DNA of 64,000 bases from Rhodosporidiobolus odoratus (GCA_034387635.1 JAOANU010000027.1:62001-126000); one strand, 5' to 3'; shown: positions 32,236 through 42,244, counted from the first letter of the stretch. Notes: generated by a model from the sequence alone, not told the origin. Numbers and translations: made by a program.

Positions 32236-35200
32236 CCCTCCCCCTCCCCAAGTAGCGAAGACCTTCTTCGCTAAACCCCCCCCCCCCCCTTTCCTTCGCC
32301 ATTTCCCACGTATCCATCGCAGCCGTGTCCTCCACGTTCGATAGCGGCTCCCACGTATTGTTGGAGTCCGGATAGCCTGCCCACTTTACCAGAAAGCGTC
32401 TCGTCCTCCCCTTCCCTTTCTCGTCCACGATCGCTTCGACCGCAAATTCTTCGGCTCCGTCGACGTCGATTGGTTCCGGTCGAGGCGGCTCCCGGTTGGC
32501 GTAGATTGCCGCGTCGTTTGGGATGTATCGTTTGAGTTTGGAGGCGTGGAATGTTGGGTGCGCACGATCCGACGGAGGGAGAGAGAGTCGATAGGTGGAA
32601 GTCGACGGGAAGGCAGTCTTCACCGGGTATGGGCCATCCCACCGCGGGAATAACTTGGCCGCTCTCACATCCCCCCCACGCGACTTATACCTCGACCTCC
32701 TATCCGACGAGTCCACCATCACCAAATCGCCCACCTTAAACTCCACTTCCGCTCCGCGCTTCTTGTTCGCTTGTTCCGCCTGTCGGACCTTCGCCGCCGC
32801 TAATTCATCGCGAGCTTCCTTGATGTTTGCTGTCCGAGTCGCGAGGAGGGATTCGACGGCGGGTAGGGATGAGGGAGGCGAGGAGGGAAGAGGGGACAAG
32901 GTGGGAACGAAACCTAATACGAGATCGAACGGCGCGCGTCCTGTAGAGGCATTGACGGCAGAGTTGATCCCATATTCGGTAGAAGAGAGATGACTCACCC
33001 AGTCCCGTTGTTGCCTCGTGACTGCTTGTCGAAGCACCTGGACCACCGTTTTGTTTGTCCGCTCGCTGCGACGTTCTGTTTCGGGGTGAAAGGCTGTAGA
33101 CATCTGCAACTTTACTCTGATACGTTCGTGTAAGGCTCGCCAGAAACGAGAGGTAAATAATTTGTCTCGATCCGAGACTAGACGTTCCGGCAGTCCGAAA
33201 AGAGAGAACCACCCTCGATAAACCGTTTCCGCAATCTCCTTTGCGCCGTCCTTTGAACGACACGGAAGGAGTCGAATGTAACCTGTCGGACGGTCGGTGA
33301 CCGTTAGTAAGAGATCCTTCCCCTCCGATAATGGTAGAGGGCCCACGGAGTCTAGTGCGATGTCTGAAAACGCTCGAGGAGGGATCGGTAGCGAATGTAG
33401 CTGACCGACCCTCTTCGTCGTCCGTGACTTGTGCCTTTGGCATCCGTCACACGACCCCACGTACTGCAGCACTGCCTTCGACATCCCAGGCCAGTAGAAA
33501 GACGCCGCTAGACTCGCTAGGGTTTTCTTGGGCCCGTGATGTCCGAGGGTATCGTGCGCGTCGTGTAAAAGAGTCTCGCGCACCGATTTTACGTCCGGGA
33601 CCACCAATCTTGAGTCTTCAAAGTAGAGTGTACCTTCGCGCATCTCAAACGCCGTCGACGATTCGAGATTGCGAAGTACCTGTGAACAGAAAGGATTTTC
33701 AGCGTAGCCTCGGCTCAGAGATTCTAAGAAAGAAGTTGAGAGAGAGACACTGGAGATCCCACAGACCGCTACCGCCGCTTCGTCTGAGAAGGAGAAACGG
33801 CTCATCGAGTCCGCCACTGCGTTCAACTTTCCAGGCACATAAGACAGCTCGTAGTCGTAATCGGCAAGGACTTCCGTCCATCGCGCCTGACGTTTCGAGA
33901 GCGTCCCTTGTGTCTGGAAATGTTTGAGGGTGTCGTGGTCCGTCAAGATTCTGAACCGTACTCCAAGGAGGTCGATCCGCCAGGCCTTTAGCGCTGCGAT
34001 GACCCCCAGTAGTTCTTGTTCATGCGTTGGGTAGTTCTTCTCCGCCGCGATATATTGGCGGGAGTAGAACCCGCAGGGATGTGCGGTTTTCCAATCTTCC
34101 CCCTGAAGCAGGACGGCTCCAATGCCCACCTTGGAAGCGTCCGTCATGAGCCATATGGGGACTCCCGAGTCCTGGTCCACCGGTTTGAGTACGGGTAAAG
34201 ACGTAACAATCCTCTTGATCGCCTCGAACGCCCTCTCCTCCTTCACCGTCCATAGGTGGTCCACTTTGGTCAGACCTTTCCTCGTCAAGGGGGTCAAGAC
34301 CGCAGTGTGTTCCGCAAGTTGCGGAATGAACTTTCGGAGGTATTGGACGATACCAAGGAAACCGCGCACCTGGGTAACAGTACGCGGACGCGTCCAATTC
34401 TTGATCTTGTCCACCTTGCTCGGGTCGGCTTCGAGACCGTCGCGGGAAATAACATGACCAAGGAAGTCTGTCCGCAATGTAAAGAGGTCAGTCTTCTTGC
34501 GTGAACAGTAAAGACCTGCATCCCTGAGAGCGGAAAGAACCGCTGGACAATTTCGCTCGTGTTCCTCCAAGGTGCTTGAGTAGATGATGACGTCGTCGAC
34601 GAATGCTTGACAGCAGACGCCGATCAGATGTCGAAGCGCCTCGTTGAGTCGAGCTTGATGCGTTGCCGGTGCGTTGCATAATCCTTGAGGCATGACGGTC
34701 CATTCGAACAAGCCCCAGGGCGTCTTGATCGCGGTCTTGGCGATGTCGTTTTCGTCCATCGGTGTCTGGAAGAATGCGTTCGTCATGTCGATTTTCCCCC
34801 AATACTTGGCGAGGGCGGCGTCGGCAAGGACCTCGTCAGGAATAGGGAGGGGAGTTCGATCTTTGACGGTGTTGCTGTTGAGTCCACGGCAATCGTTGAC
34901 CCATCGAGGGTCAGCTTCCAGATCCTTCTTGGGGATGACGAAGGCGGCGGATGCAAAGGGCGAGGTGGATGGTCGGAGTCGACCTGCCGCGATGTGCTCT
35001 TCCAACATCTGCTTCCACTTCTCACGCCACTTCCGCGGGACGTTGAACCCACGCTGGTTGTGGACCTTGTCGATGTCGGTGAGCTTGATCCGATGTCGCG
35101 TAGCCGTCTTCTTGAGGTAGTCGGCGGTGAGAGCGGGGAGAGTCAAAGGGAACGATTCTTCGTAGTCCGCCATGACCTTCGCCGCCCTTTCCGCCATTTC

Positions 35201-36823
35201 CTTTTCCTCGTTCGTCCGAACGTTAACGCTCGCCACCAACCGTTCCACCGTCGCTCCAATCACTTCGTCCCGCTCCTCATCCGGCATCTGCTCCATCCTT
35301 TCCAACCTCGTCACGGGTCCTTCGAGGTCTGCGTATAAGTCGAGCGGCTCGAGAGGTGAGGGTTGCGCGATAAGTAGAGAGGGTTCCGGGTAAAGGTTGA
35401 TCGAGATGCGGTGTTGACGAAGGAAAGGGGTACCGAGGATGATATCGAAGGGAGGTTCAAGTGGTGCCACTACGAGCGTTGTCTCTCCTGCCTCCCATGA
35501 TCCGTTCGCGAGTTTCAGAGGTACTCGGACGAACTCCGTTAACGTCTTAACCTCGTCTCCTCCCTGAATTGCAAGTCGATAAGATTTCGGTCTACTCAGC
35601 TTCTTCCTCACTAACCCTAACTCGGTTGCTAGCTTATCTGAGATGAGCGACAATCCAGAGCCAGAGTCAGCGAGGGCGTCTGCTAAGCGACTTCTTCTTC
35701 TCGAACCCGCCAGGAAAGAGAGCGGAGGAAGGACGCACCCTTCTTCCTCGGAGTCGGTTCCTTGCGCCAACGATTCCGGGAGGTCGATCTCGCTGTCGCT
35801 GCCGTATACGTGAAGGGCGCGGAAGCCGGTGACGACCTTAGATTCCTCGGTAGCGGCCGACGGTTTGACGGTTGAAGGGACGTCCTTGCTTCGATCCCAG
35901 CCCATCGGAACGGGGACGACGTAGCCTGGTGCGGGCCACGTACGACAGTCGGCCGACGAGTGGTCCACCCACGACTGCCGACACCTAAAACACCCTTGAG
36001 TAGCATTAAGCCAATCCTTCTCCAACTCCGTGAGTTTCGCCGTGCGCGCCGTAGTAGTCGGTACCTCGCCGCCAGTCTTCTTCGTCGCGTTGTTCGGCGT
36101 ACTGTTCGGTTTCGACGGGGTAGAAGGACGGGTGGAAGGGTTGTTGGAGGTAGGAGTAGAGGCCAACTTCTTAGCGTAAGATTTGAGCTGAGCGGCGTTG
36201 GCGAGTCGGCGTGAGGCGATCTTCGACCATTCGTTCCTTGCTTCGACGTCGAAGGCCGAGTAATCGACGGTGGTGGTGTAGACGACCGGGGTAGAGGCGG
36301 GGAACGCTAAGTTGGCCATGTCGTCCTGATGGAAGCCCGAATTCTTGAGCGAGGTTCCGCTGCGGAGGATTACCGAGAGTTCGGCGTCCATGCCATAAAG
36401 CAGGCACTCGACAAAGTCCCTCGTCGTCATGACCGCTTCCGTGAACACCAGATGTTCCGTCCTCATCATGGTCGACCATTCCTCATAATCCTGTCCGCCT
36501 TGTCTCGCGCTCCTAATTTTACCCTTCGCTTCCCAGATGTAGTCCCTCGGCAAAGCCTTCCTCTGAAGGTCGGCGATGAAGGCCTTGTACGTCTTGGCCT
36601 CGTGGATCTCCGCTGAGGCGTTAAACCAGTTGTAGAGTTCCGGGAATGCGCCGAGACCTTCTCCGAGGTAGGAAATCTTGTCCTCGTCCGTATCGATCTT
36701 CTTCTGTCGGAAGTAGAGACGTGCCGAGCGTGTGAAGGCGCTGATACCGGAAGGGGAGGCGTCAAGGAGGAAGGGAGGTTTGCCCGGCTGGTACGCCGGG
36801 AGGAGGGTAGGAATAGTTGCCAT
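32231..36823 (-). CDS. Ty3-A Gag-Pol polyprotein (chromovirus), intact
   Basis: A single 1,530-aa frame from MATIPTLLPAYQ, in order. Gag covers roughly residues 1-290, with a variant zinc knuckle (CFRCRQSWVDHSSADC). The aspartic protease has LADSGSGLSLIS at about 390-405. Reverse transcriptase has RWVNDCRGLNS, KIDMTNAFFQTP, VMPQGLCNAP and CCQAFVDDVIIYS, with FVDD intact. RNase H has LMTDASKVGIGAVLLQ. Integrase has the HHCC part (HDTLGHHGPKK, CDGCQRHKS) and a D,D-35-E core (ALDSVGPLPL, LVSDRDKLF, a glutamate in HPETERRSER). The C-terminal chromodomain has FLVKWAGYPDSNNTWEP at about 1480. Having Gag and Pol in one frame is known for several fungal chromoviruses. The stop lies in the first bases of the 3' LTR. 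All catalytic motifs that I can see are intact. Expression is unknown. Confidence 0.95.
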   Translation of the reverse strand: MATIPTLLPAYQPGKPPFLLDASPSGISAFTRSARLYFRQKKIDTDEDKISYLGEGLGAFPELYNWFNASAEIHEAKTYKAFIADLQRKALPRDYIWEAKGKIRSARQGGQDYEEWSTMMRTEHLVFTEAVMTTRDFVECLLYGMDAELSVILRSGTSLKNSGFHQDDMANLAFPASTPVVYTTTVDYSAFDVEARNEWSKIASRRLANAAQLKSYAKKLASTPTSNNPSTRPSTPSKPNSTPNNATKKTGGEVPTTTARTAKLTELEKDWLNATQGCFRCRQSWVDHSSADCRTWPAPGYVVPVPMGWDRSKDVPSTVKPSAATEESKVVTGFRALHVYGSDSEIDLPESLAQGTDSEEEGCVLPPLSFLAGSRRRSRLADALADSGSGLSLISDKLATELGLVRKKLSRPKSYRLAIQGGDEVKTLTEFVRVPLKLANGSWEAGETTLVVAPLEPPFDIILGTPFLRQHRISINLYPEPSLLIAQPSPLEPLDLYADLEGPVTRLERMEQMPDEERDEVIGATVERLVASVNVRTNEEKEMAERAAKVMADYEESFPLTLPALTADYLKKTATRHRIKLTDIDKVHNQRGFNVPRKWREKWKQMLEEHIAAGRLRPSTSPFASAAFVIPKKDLEADPRWVNDCRGLNSNTVKDRTPLPIPDEVLADAALAKYWGKIDMTNAFFQTPMDENDIAKTAIKTPWGLFEWTVMPQGLCNAPATHQARLNEALRHLIGVCCQAFVDDVIIYSSTLEEHERNCPAVLSALRDAGLYCSRKKTDLFTLRTDFLGHVISRDGLEADPSKVDKIKNWTRPRTVTQVRGFLGIVQYLRKFIPQLAEHTAVLTPLTRKGLTKVDHLWTVKEERAFEAIKRIVTSLPVLKPVDQDSGVPIWLMTDASKVGIGAVLLQGEDWKTAHPCGFYSRQYIAAEKNYPTHEQELLGVIAALKAWRIDLLGVRFRILTDHDTLKHFQTQGTLSKRQARWTEVLADYDYELSYVPGKLNAVADSMSRFSFSDEAAVAVCGISSVSLSTSFLESLSRGYAENPFCSQVLRNLESSTAFEMREGTLYFEDSRLVVPDVKSVRETLLHDAHDTLGHHGPKKTLASLAASFYWPGMSKAVLQYVGSCDGCQRHKSRTTKRVGQLHSLPIPPRAFSDIALDSVGPLPLSEGKDLLLTVTDRPTGYIRLLPCRSKDGAKEIAETVYRGWFSLFGLPERLVSDRDKLFTSRFWRALHERIRVKLQMSTAFHPETERRSERTNKTVVQVLRQAVTRQQRDWVSHLSSTEYGINSAVNASTGRAPFDLVLGFVPTLSPLPSSPPSSLPAVESLLATRTANIKEARDELAAAKVRQAEQANKKRGAEVEFKVGDLVMVDSSDRRSRYKSRGGDVRAAKLFPRWDGPYPVKTAFPSTSTYRLSLPPSDRAHPTFHASKLKRYIPNDAAIYANREPPRPEPIDVDGAEEFAVEAIVDEKGKGRTRRFLVKWAGYPDSNNTWEPLSNVEDTAAMDTWEMAKERGGGGFSEEGLRYLGRGRV

Positions 36824-37053
36824 AGGGAGATGCCGTGCCGTTACCGTTGGTGAAGGTGGAGCTGAGCCTGATTCCGAGCCGGTAGAGGGAGAATCGGGGT
36901 GCTCTGGGGTAGATTGAGTTGAACGATGAGGAGTAGGAGTCGCTCGCTCGCGCGGGTAGTTGGAGGGGTTGATGAGGGGTAGCGAGTGGCGACTGTAGTA
37001 TGACCGTGTACCGTAAGCCAGCTTGGCAGTTGCGGTTGATCCTTAAAAAAAAG

Positions 37054-37298
37054 TGGAAGGCGGGTATGGATCCACCAACACTGGGCGCTAGCTAAGGAGA
37101 ACCGTTGTGTATTACTGGTTCAATCCGTTAGCGAATGCGTAAGGCTACAAAATGAGAGCAACACACCTGGTTTAATCCGTTAGCGAATGCGTAAGGAGAG
37201 AACCAGATGTTGCCTCCGGAGGTTCGACTACCATCACTCAACAATTCCGTTCCTTCCTTCTTCACTCTTCCATCCGTGGGAAAGGCACTAGCCTTACA
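37054..37298 (-). repeat. Ty3-A 5' LTR
   Basis: 245 bp, TG...CA, nearly identical to the LTR at 31991. Directly inside it (element sense) is a CTTTTTTTTAAGG stretch. I could not identify a tRNA primer site. Confidence 0.93.
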
Positions 37299-37303
37299 CG
37301 GCC

Positions 37304-39445
37304 ATGGCTTGCTTGAAGCTTGGTTCGTCAAGAGACCCAGTCCATGCAGGAGACGTGAAGAGGGCCTTTTCAAGTTCGGCGCGAAGATCGGAGCGAGTAA
37401 ATGAGGCAGAGACTTCGAAGGTAAGGTAAGAGGAAGAGGAAGAGTCGAGGTCGAGGGAGGGGTCATGGGTAGCGAAAGCGAGGGACATAACGAAAGTGAG
37501 TTGTTTGGATGGAGAGGAGGACGTCGTCGTTGGATAACAGCAAGGCGCGGTTCGATGACAGCCTGCCACGCGGCGAGCGGCGGCTTTGGGAGGAAGGAAA
37601 GTGGAAAGGGCTATGTTTTCGGGAGGAGTGGATTTGGGGGCAGGGACGGGGGCGCCAGCTAGAGGCTGGTAGAACTCGGCTTGATTGCCTTGAAGGCGTG
37701 AGGCGCGGCGAGGTTCAGAAGGGGGAACAAGGTTTTTGGCGGGAGGAGCCGGTGGTGGAGGTGGCTGTTCTCGGGGCGGGAGAGGGTTAGATGGGAGGCG
37801 CTCCGCACCTCGATTCTCATTAGTCTCCTCCTCCTCCTCAAGTTGCGGGGCTTTCTCTCGCTGACCCTCCCTTGCAACTACCTCCTCCTCCTCCGTCACC
37901 GCTTCTGAAAACTTGTCAATCCACCCCTCCCAATTCCTTACCTCTTCTTCGCTCCTCTCATTATCAAACTTGTCCTCCACAAACCTCGCACTCCAAGCCA
38001 CCACGATTTTCCGCTGCGAGGGCACCCAAAACAGCCAAACCTTCGAGTCTTCCGGGTAGCCGATGAACCTCGCCGGTAGACCGCGGTTCTCCAGCTTGTT
38101 TAGACCGTTGCTGCGCTCCGGGGTGACGAAGAGGTAGGCGAGACAACCCCATGCCCGGAGGTTCGAGAGGTTGGGCGGGCGGCCGAGGTACGCTTTGTAG
38201 GGCGTGATGTTGTTTGGGAGAGAGGTGGTAGGGGAACGATTGGAGAGGTAGACGGCGGAAGAGACGGCGTAGGGCCAAAGGGAGAGTGGAAGGTGGGAAT
38301 CTGCGAGGAGAGATCGGGCGACTTCGAGGAGGCTGCGGAAGCGCCTTTCGACGAAGCCATTTTGGCCGTGTGTGTAGGGGACAGTCCTGCGGTGCTGAAT
38401 GCCGCGATTGACTAGGAAGGGGGGGAGAGTGGAATTTACAAACTCACCACCGTTGTCTGACTGAAAGGAGACGATAGTATCGCTCCCTCCCGCTTGAGAA
38501 ACCTTCTTGAGGCGCGAGACAACGGCGGCGGGAATGGCGAGTTTAGTCGCCATGGACTCTCCCCACATATAGCGGGTGTGGCCGTCGATGACTATGTTGT
38601 AATAGCGATCCCCTCTGACCCCTCGCACCGGCGAAGGTCCCCAAGTGTCCGAATGTACCAACTCGTTTTGCCAAGTTGGCGGATGCTCCGCCTCACCTTC
38701 CACCGCTTTCCTCGTCGCCTTACTCCTCTTGCACGCGTTGCACGAGTGAAGGAGACCCGCCTCTTTTATTCCACTCAACCCTGTGCTACAGCTTTCCAAC
38801 TTTTTTAGGCGCTCATATGAGAGATGGCCTAGACGACGATGCCAGCATGAAGCGTGGTCAGCATTGTCAAGCTTGAAAGCGTGCACAGGGGAGGAAGGGG
38901 CAGGGGGCTCGGGACTTACCCTTTTCCCTGCGATACCCATTGTCGGAGCCACCGGTACCTCCATAAGAACTTGCCCTTCTTCTGTCGACATCCGTAGCGT
39001 CTTCCTCGTGTTTGTAAAGACGAGTCCTGCCATCATCATCCTCGTGGTAGAGAGGAGATTGACCCTCAGATCCGGAACCAACATGACACCCTTGAACCCG
39101 ACCGGTCCTCCCTCCAGTTCGAAAACTATATCCCCCTCGCCCAACGCCTTACCACCGCTGCCAAATGCGCCGCCGACTCTGCGGGGCGTAGCATATGGTA
39201 CGTAGTTGCGGAGGAAGCGGCGGTCGGTGGTGAAGTGGCGACTGGCCCCGAAGTCGAGGATGAAGTCGGGCGTGGGAGCGGGAGAAGCACGGTAGGTTGT
39301 GATGGCGGTTTAGTCGCCAGGGAGAGAGACGTGGTAGAAGCGGGGGATGACATCAACGTTGGAGAAGAGAACGCGGGCGCGGGGAACAGAGGCGTCGGCT
39401 GCAGAGGAGGGGGAATCGTCAAGGTCGAGCTGGGTGAGAAGGGCG
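37304..39445 (-). pseudogene. Copia-1 pol, N-terminal part: protease and integrase
   Basis: Reads from AINALLTQLDL (just after the solo LTR) through a TAA in SLPGD-stop-TAITTY near 39310. Then come the protease region FILDFGASRHFTTDRRF (the usual D-S-G reads D-F-G) and GVMLVPDLRVNLLSTTRMM. Integrase shows the zinc part (HRRLGHLSYERL, CNACKRSK) and core (SDTWGPSP, QSDNGGEF, HGQNGFVERRFRSLLEVAR). The frame ends at DEPSFKQAMA, where Ty3-A is inserted; the apparent stop after it comes from the Ty3-A LTR. Confidence 0.85.
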
Positions 39446-39450
39446 TTGAT

Positions 39451-39809
39451 TGCTGGGACTACCGGTAATCGAGCCGAATGGAGAGACCAGAGTCGCGGCG
39501 AGAGAAGGAGGGACGAGTTGTTGAGTCGAGCGAGACTGACGGGGAACCAGAAACAATGAACTGATCCTGGATTCTCAGATAAACAACTGAAGAGGGAGAA
39601 CTAGCGCTAGAGAAACGAACGAGAGGAGACCAAGTCCAACTACAAGTCGGCTTATGTTGAGTGATCCATCTAACCGCCTTCAACCTTTGCAAGTCGGAAC
39701 TACTCCTGTAATTGCAGCGAGGGGAAAAGTGAATGAAGGACCACAAGTATGTAGGTTAGAGTGAAAAAGACTTAGCAGCGGTAGCGGTGTGAGGAGTGGT
39801 ATCCTTACA
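39451..39809. mobile_element. Solo LTR (359 bp) inserted in Copia-1 gag
   Basis: Starts TGCTGGG, ends CCTTACA (TG...CA), and is flanked by TTGAT at 39446-39450 and 39810-39814. Excision with one TTGAT restores the gag frame (AARIAINALL), matching Copia-2 (AARLAINALL). No internal element sequence is present, so it is a solo LTR left by recombination. It does not match the LTRs of Copia, Ty3-A or Ty3-B, despite having the same length as the Ty3-B LTR. Confidence 0.88.
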
Positions 39810-39814
39810 TTGAT

Positions 39815-40972
39815 AGCGATCCTTGCCGCCTCGTCGTGGGTACCGCCAGCGTTGAGGTTGAAGACGTGCAAACCCATCGCATCCTCCAGCGGAACCTGAA
39901 TGCCGACTTTCCTCAACTCCTCCACCCGGCTCTTCGCCTGATCTCCTGCGCACGCTGACGCATAGTGACCCATCTTGAAGCACCCAAAGCACATCCCTTC
40001 CAGCACCTTGAACCGCACGACACCGTTCGAGTCTGTGAACGTGCCGTGTTCCCACTTCTCCCAACCTGTAAAGCGCAAAGCCGAAATCTTTGGCATTCCC
40101 GTTCGAGCGTTTCCGCCTCGCCTGCCTCCCTTTCCTCCTCGTCCGCGCTGAGCACCATTTCCGCGTTGGGGGCGCTGTGGCTGCGATTTGGTTGACGGGG
40201 TTGGAGGGGAAGAGAAAGCGCGTCGGGCGGATTCGGCGGCAGCAATGGTTTCGCGACTGGCTCGTGACTCGTAGAGGTTCTGTAGCGGGGTTTTGATGTC
40301 GGAGAGGATGGTTTTGGAGGTGACATTGAGTAAGAGCGGGGTGGCGTAGGACTCGGGGAGGAAGGCAATGATGATGTCGCGGAGAAAGTTGTCGGAAATT
40401 GAGCAGAGGAGGTCGGCTTGTGTACTCTTGGAGCTCTGGTCGGTAGATTCGAGGGCGTCTTGACGATAGGCGAGGTTGACGACTGACTGGAGGCGTTGAA
40501 GCCCGTTGATCCAGATGGAAGGCGAGTCGACCTCATCCCACCGCGAGTACATGATCTCCGCAACGTGCACGATCCGCTCCGTTCCTGTACCCGTCCTTCC
40601 AAACCAGTTCTCCAACTCCTTCCATAACTTAGGCGCATCTCTGTACCTCGTCTCGTACCCCTCTACCCTTGCCTTAGCGTCCGTTCCTCTGTAAGCGTCG
40701 ACAACCATGACGAGGTTGTCGGTAATCTCGAACCAATCATTGTACGTAGATCGGGTAGTCGTGTCGCTAAGGATTTTGACGATGTTCGAGGCGTTGTAGA
40801 CGGGGTAGGGAATTGTACCGTCGAGGTAGAAGATGGCACCGGGGACTTTGGAGAGGGCGGAGACAGCTTTGGGTAGGAGGTCTTGCCAACGAGGGAAGGT
40901 TGAGGAGGAGAGGGGGCCGATGTCGGTGAAGGCGCGCTCCCAGATGGAGAGGGAAGTGGACAATGAGGACAT
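39815..40972 (-). pseudogene. Copia-1 gag
   Basis: Begins with an ATG at 40970-40972 (MSSLSTSLSIWERAFTDIGP). The body is typical copia Gag (DIIIAFLPESYATPLLLN, SDIKTPLQNLYESRASRE), then a Gly/Arg-rich stretch and a CCHC zinc knuckle, CFGCFKMGHYASAC. The frame itself is open but is interrupted downstream by the solo LTR. Same domain order as the Copia-2 gag fragment at 52533. Confidence 0.88.
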
Positions 40973-41229
40973 AGTGGGGGATGGCGGAAGTGGTGCAGGA
41001 GAGAAGTCGATGGGGGAGAGTAGAGGTGCAGTACCAGGGTGGTCGAGTTCTGGCGCTAGTTCAGGCTCTGGTGTAGAGGTGATGAGAGGGCTGATCGGGA
41101 GATAGAGGCGGAACTCGTTGTCGAGTTCAGTATGCTCTAGGTCGCTGCTGGTACGCTCCAGCAGTGCTAGAACTACCTTGTCGTCCGTCTTGGCGGTTGT
41201 TCAGTCCCTCAGGTCGTGTGACCGGGAAA

Positions 41230-41239
41230 GGTGCTCCCA
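41230..41239 (-). other. Copia-1 primer-binding site
   Basis: TGGGAGCACC on the minus strand lies directly inside the 5' LTR. It resembles the TGGTAGCGCC type used by copia elements primed with initiator tRNA-Met. The same ten bases sit at the matching place in Copia-2 (53513-53522). Confidence 0.6.
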
Positions 41240-41472
41240 AGAAGATTTTGATAAGACGACGGCGAAGCGGCTGGCAGCGAGCGGTAAGATGCGTGAGCGA
41301 CTCAATTGCAATAGAAACTATACAAGAGAACATATAACAGACCTGGCAGCAAGCGGTAAGATGCGTGAGCAACTTAAGGAAAAGAAGCTCCCGCATCCGC
41401 TGCTGCCAATCTACTCAAGTTCCTCTTTTCTCTCCTCACACGTTCTTCGCGTCACCACTACCCCTTTTCACA
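41240..41472 (-). repeat. Copia-1 5' LTR
   Basis: 233 nt. Contains the two ~32-nt direct repeats at 41271-41302 and 41343-41374. Right edge set by the ATGAT target duplication. Confidence 0.88.
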
Positions 41473-41477
41473 ATGAT

Positions 41478-41806
41478 TGGGCTGAGCGAGAGCTGAGCGG
41501 TTGGGGCTTACCAACAGTGAACGAAGGTATATTCCTGGACAGAAGGGGAGGGGTTCGCTAATGAAGAAAAAAGAGAAGAATGAGAAGGTGCAGCTACAGA
41601 GATGTTGAGTGATCAAGCTTGACACCGCGTCTCCTCCTCGCCTCTCCTTTGACCGGTCTTGTCCGGAGATGTTGGAAGTATGAACCTGCACACGGAAAGA
41701 CAGTAAGAAGGAAGGAAAAGAACGAGACGAGGGAAGAGGAAAAGGGACTCAGCTCTGGGTGAGGCAAGGTGCGAGAGCGACCGCCTTGCAAAGACGGTGT
41801 ATAAGC
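41478..41806. other. Spacer between Copia-1 and the NOP1-3' copy
   Basis: No gene recognised. Short open frames on the minus strand run into the NOP1-derived copy. Confidence 0.35.
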
Positions 41807-42178
41807 TGCCATGTGTGCAGGTAGTAGGAAGGAAAGAGGGAAACAGAAAGCAAGTCCAAACAACAGAGAAACCACCCAAGCCCCACCCCCCCACTTGCCA
41901 CCCACACAAGCCTGATCTACTTGTGACATTCTGCATAAGGGAGATTCGCCGTAAGTACACCTAGCGCTGCGGATTCTCCCTGTCCAGGATAAACCCGACA
42001 GAAGCTGGACTCACGGTACTCGGGCTGAAGCAAAGGCAGCACAGGAGATGGTGAGGTTGAAATGAGGAAGCATGAGTAGGATACGAGCATCAGTCAGTGT
42101 GTGGTCTCTCTTGCCGCAGAGTTCTCATGATCACAAAGTAGGCCAAGTGAAGTCACGGATTCGTCACCAGATACCCAG
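41807..42178 (-). pseudogene. Diverged copy of the 3' end of NOP1 (last micro-exons and 3' flank)
   Basis: About 370 bp aligns end to end with 56893-57240 on the same strand. It includes a CCCGAGTACC-GTGAGT block (about 42015-42024) equivalent to the 10-nt micro-exon of NOP1, and a GCAG-AATGTCACAAGTAG block equivalent to its last exon. Similarity ends at 42178, where NOP1 proper would continue upstream. So this is a partial gene duplication, not a working gene. It now lies between two copia elements. Confidence 0.8.
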
Positions 42179-42244
42179 CGACCCAGACAGCTCATCTACG
42201 ACAAGACAATGCTTTGTCGGAGATGCTGAAGAAGTGGTGCAAGC

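Larger units (their letters stand above)
31991..37298 (-). mobile_element. Ty3-A: complete Ty3/gypsy chromovirus inserted in Copia-1 pol
   Basis: Two 245-bp LTRs (31991-32235, 37054-37298) begin TG and end CA, and differ by eye at only two bases (GTGAGTAAGG against GTGGGAAAGG). The 5-bp target duplication is CGGCC at 31986-31990 and 37299-37303. One uninterrupted 1,530-codon gag-pol frame lies between. Total length 5,308 bp. It is the most likely still-competent element in the window. Confidence 0.95.
30194..41472 (-). mobile_element. Copia-1: Ty1/copia retrotransposon, decayed, host of two nested insertions
   Basis: LTRs lie at 30194-30429 and 41240-41472, flanked by the 5-bp target duplication ATGAT at 30189-30193 and 41473-41477. 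The coding order on the minus strand is gag, protease, integrase, reverse transcriptase, RNase H, as in Ty1/copia. Ty3-A (31991-37298) interrupts pol and a solo LTR (39451-39809) interrupts gag. Stops in the protease junction and RNase H show it is dead. Confidence 0.9.

Noticed and set aside
39445..39815. Spliceosomal intron in Copia-1 gag (GTAAGG...CAG)
   Set aside because: Copia-2 lacks it, and it has TG...CA ends with a perfect 5-bp flanking duplication, so a solo LTR explains it better.
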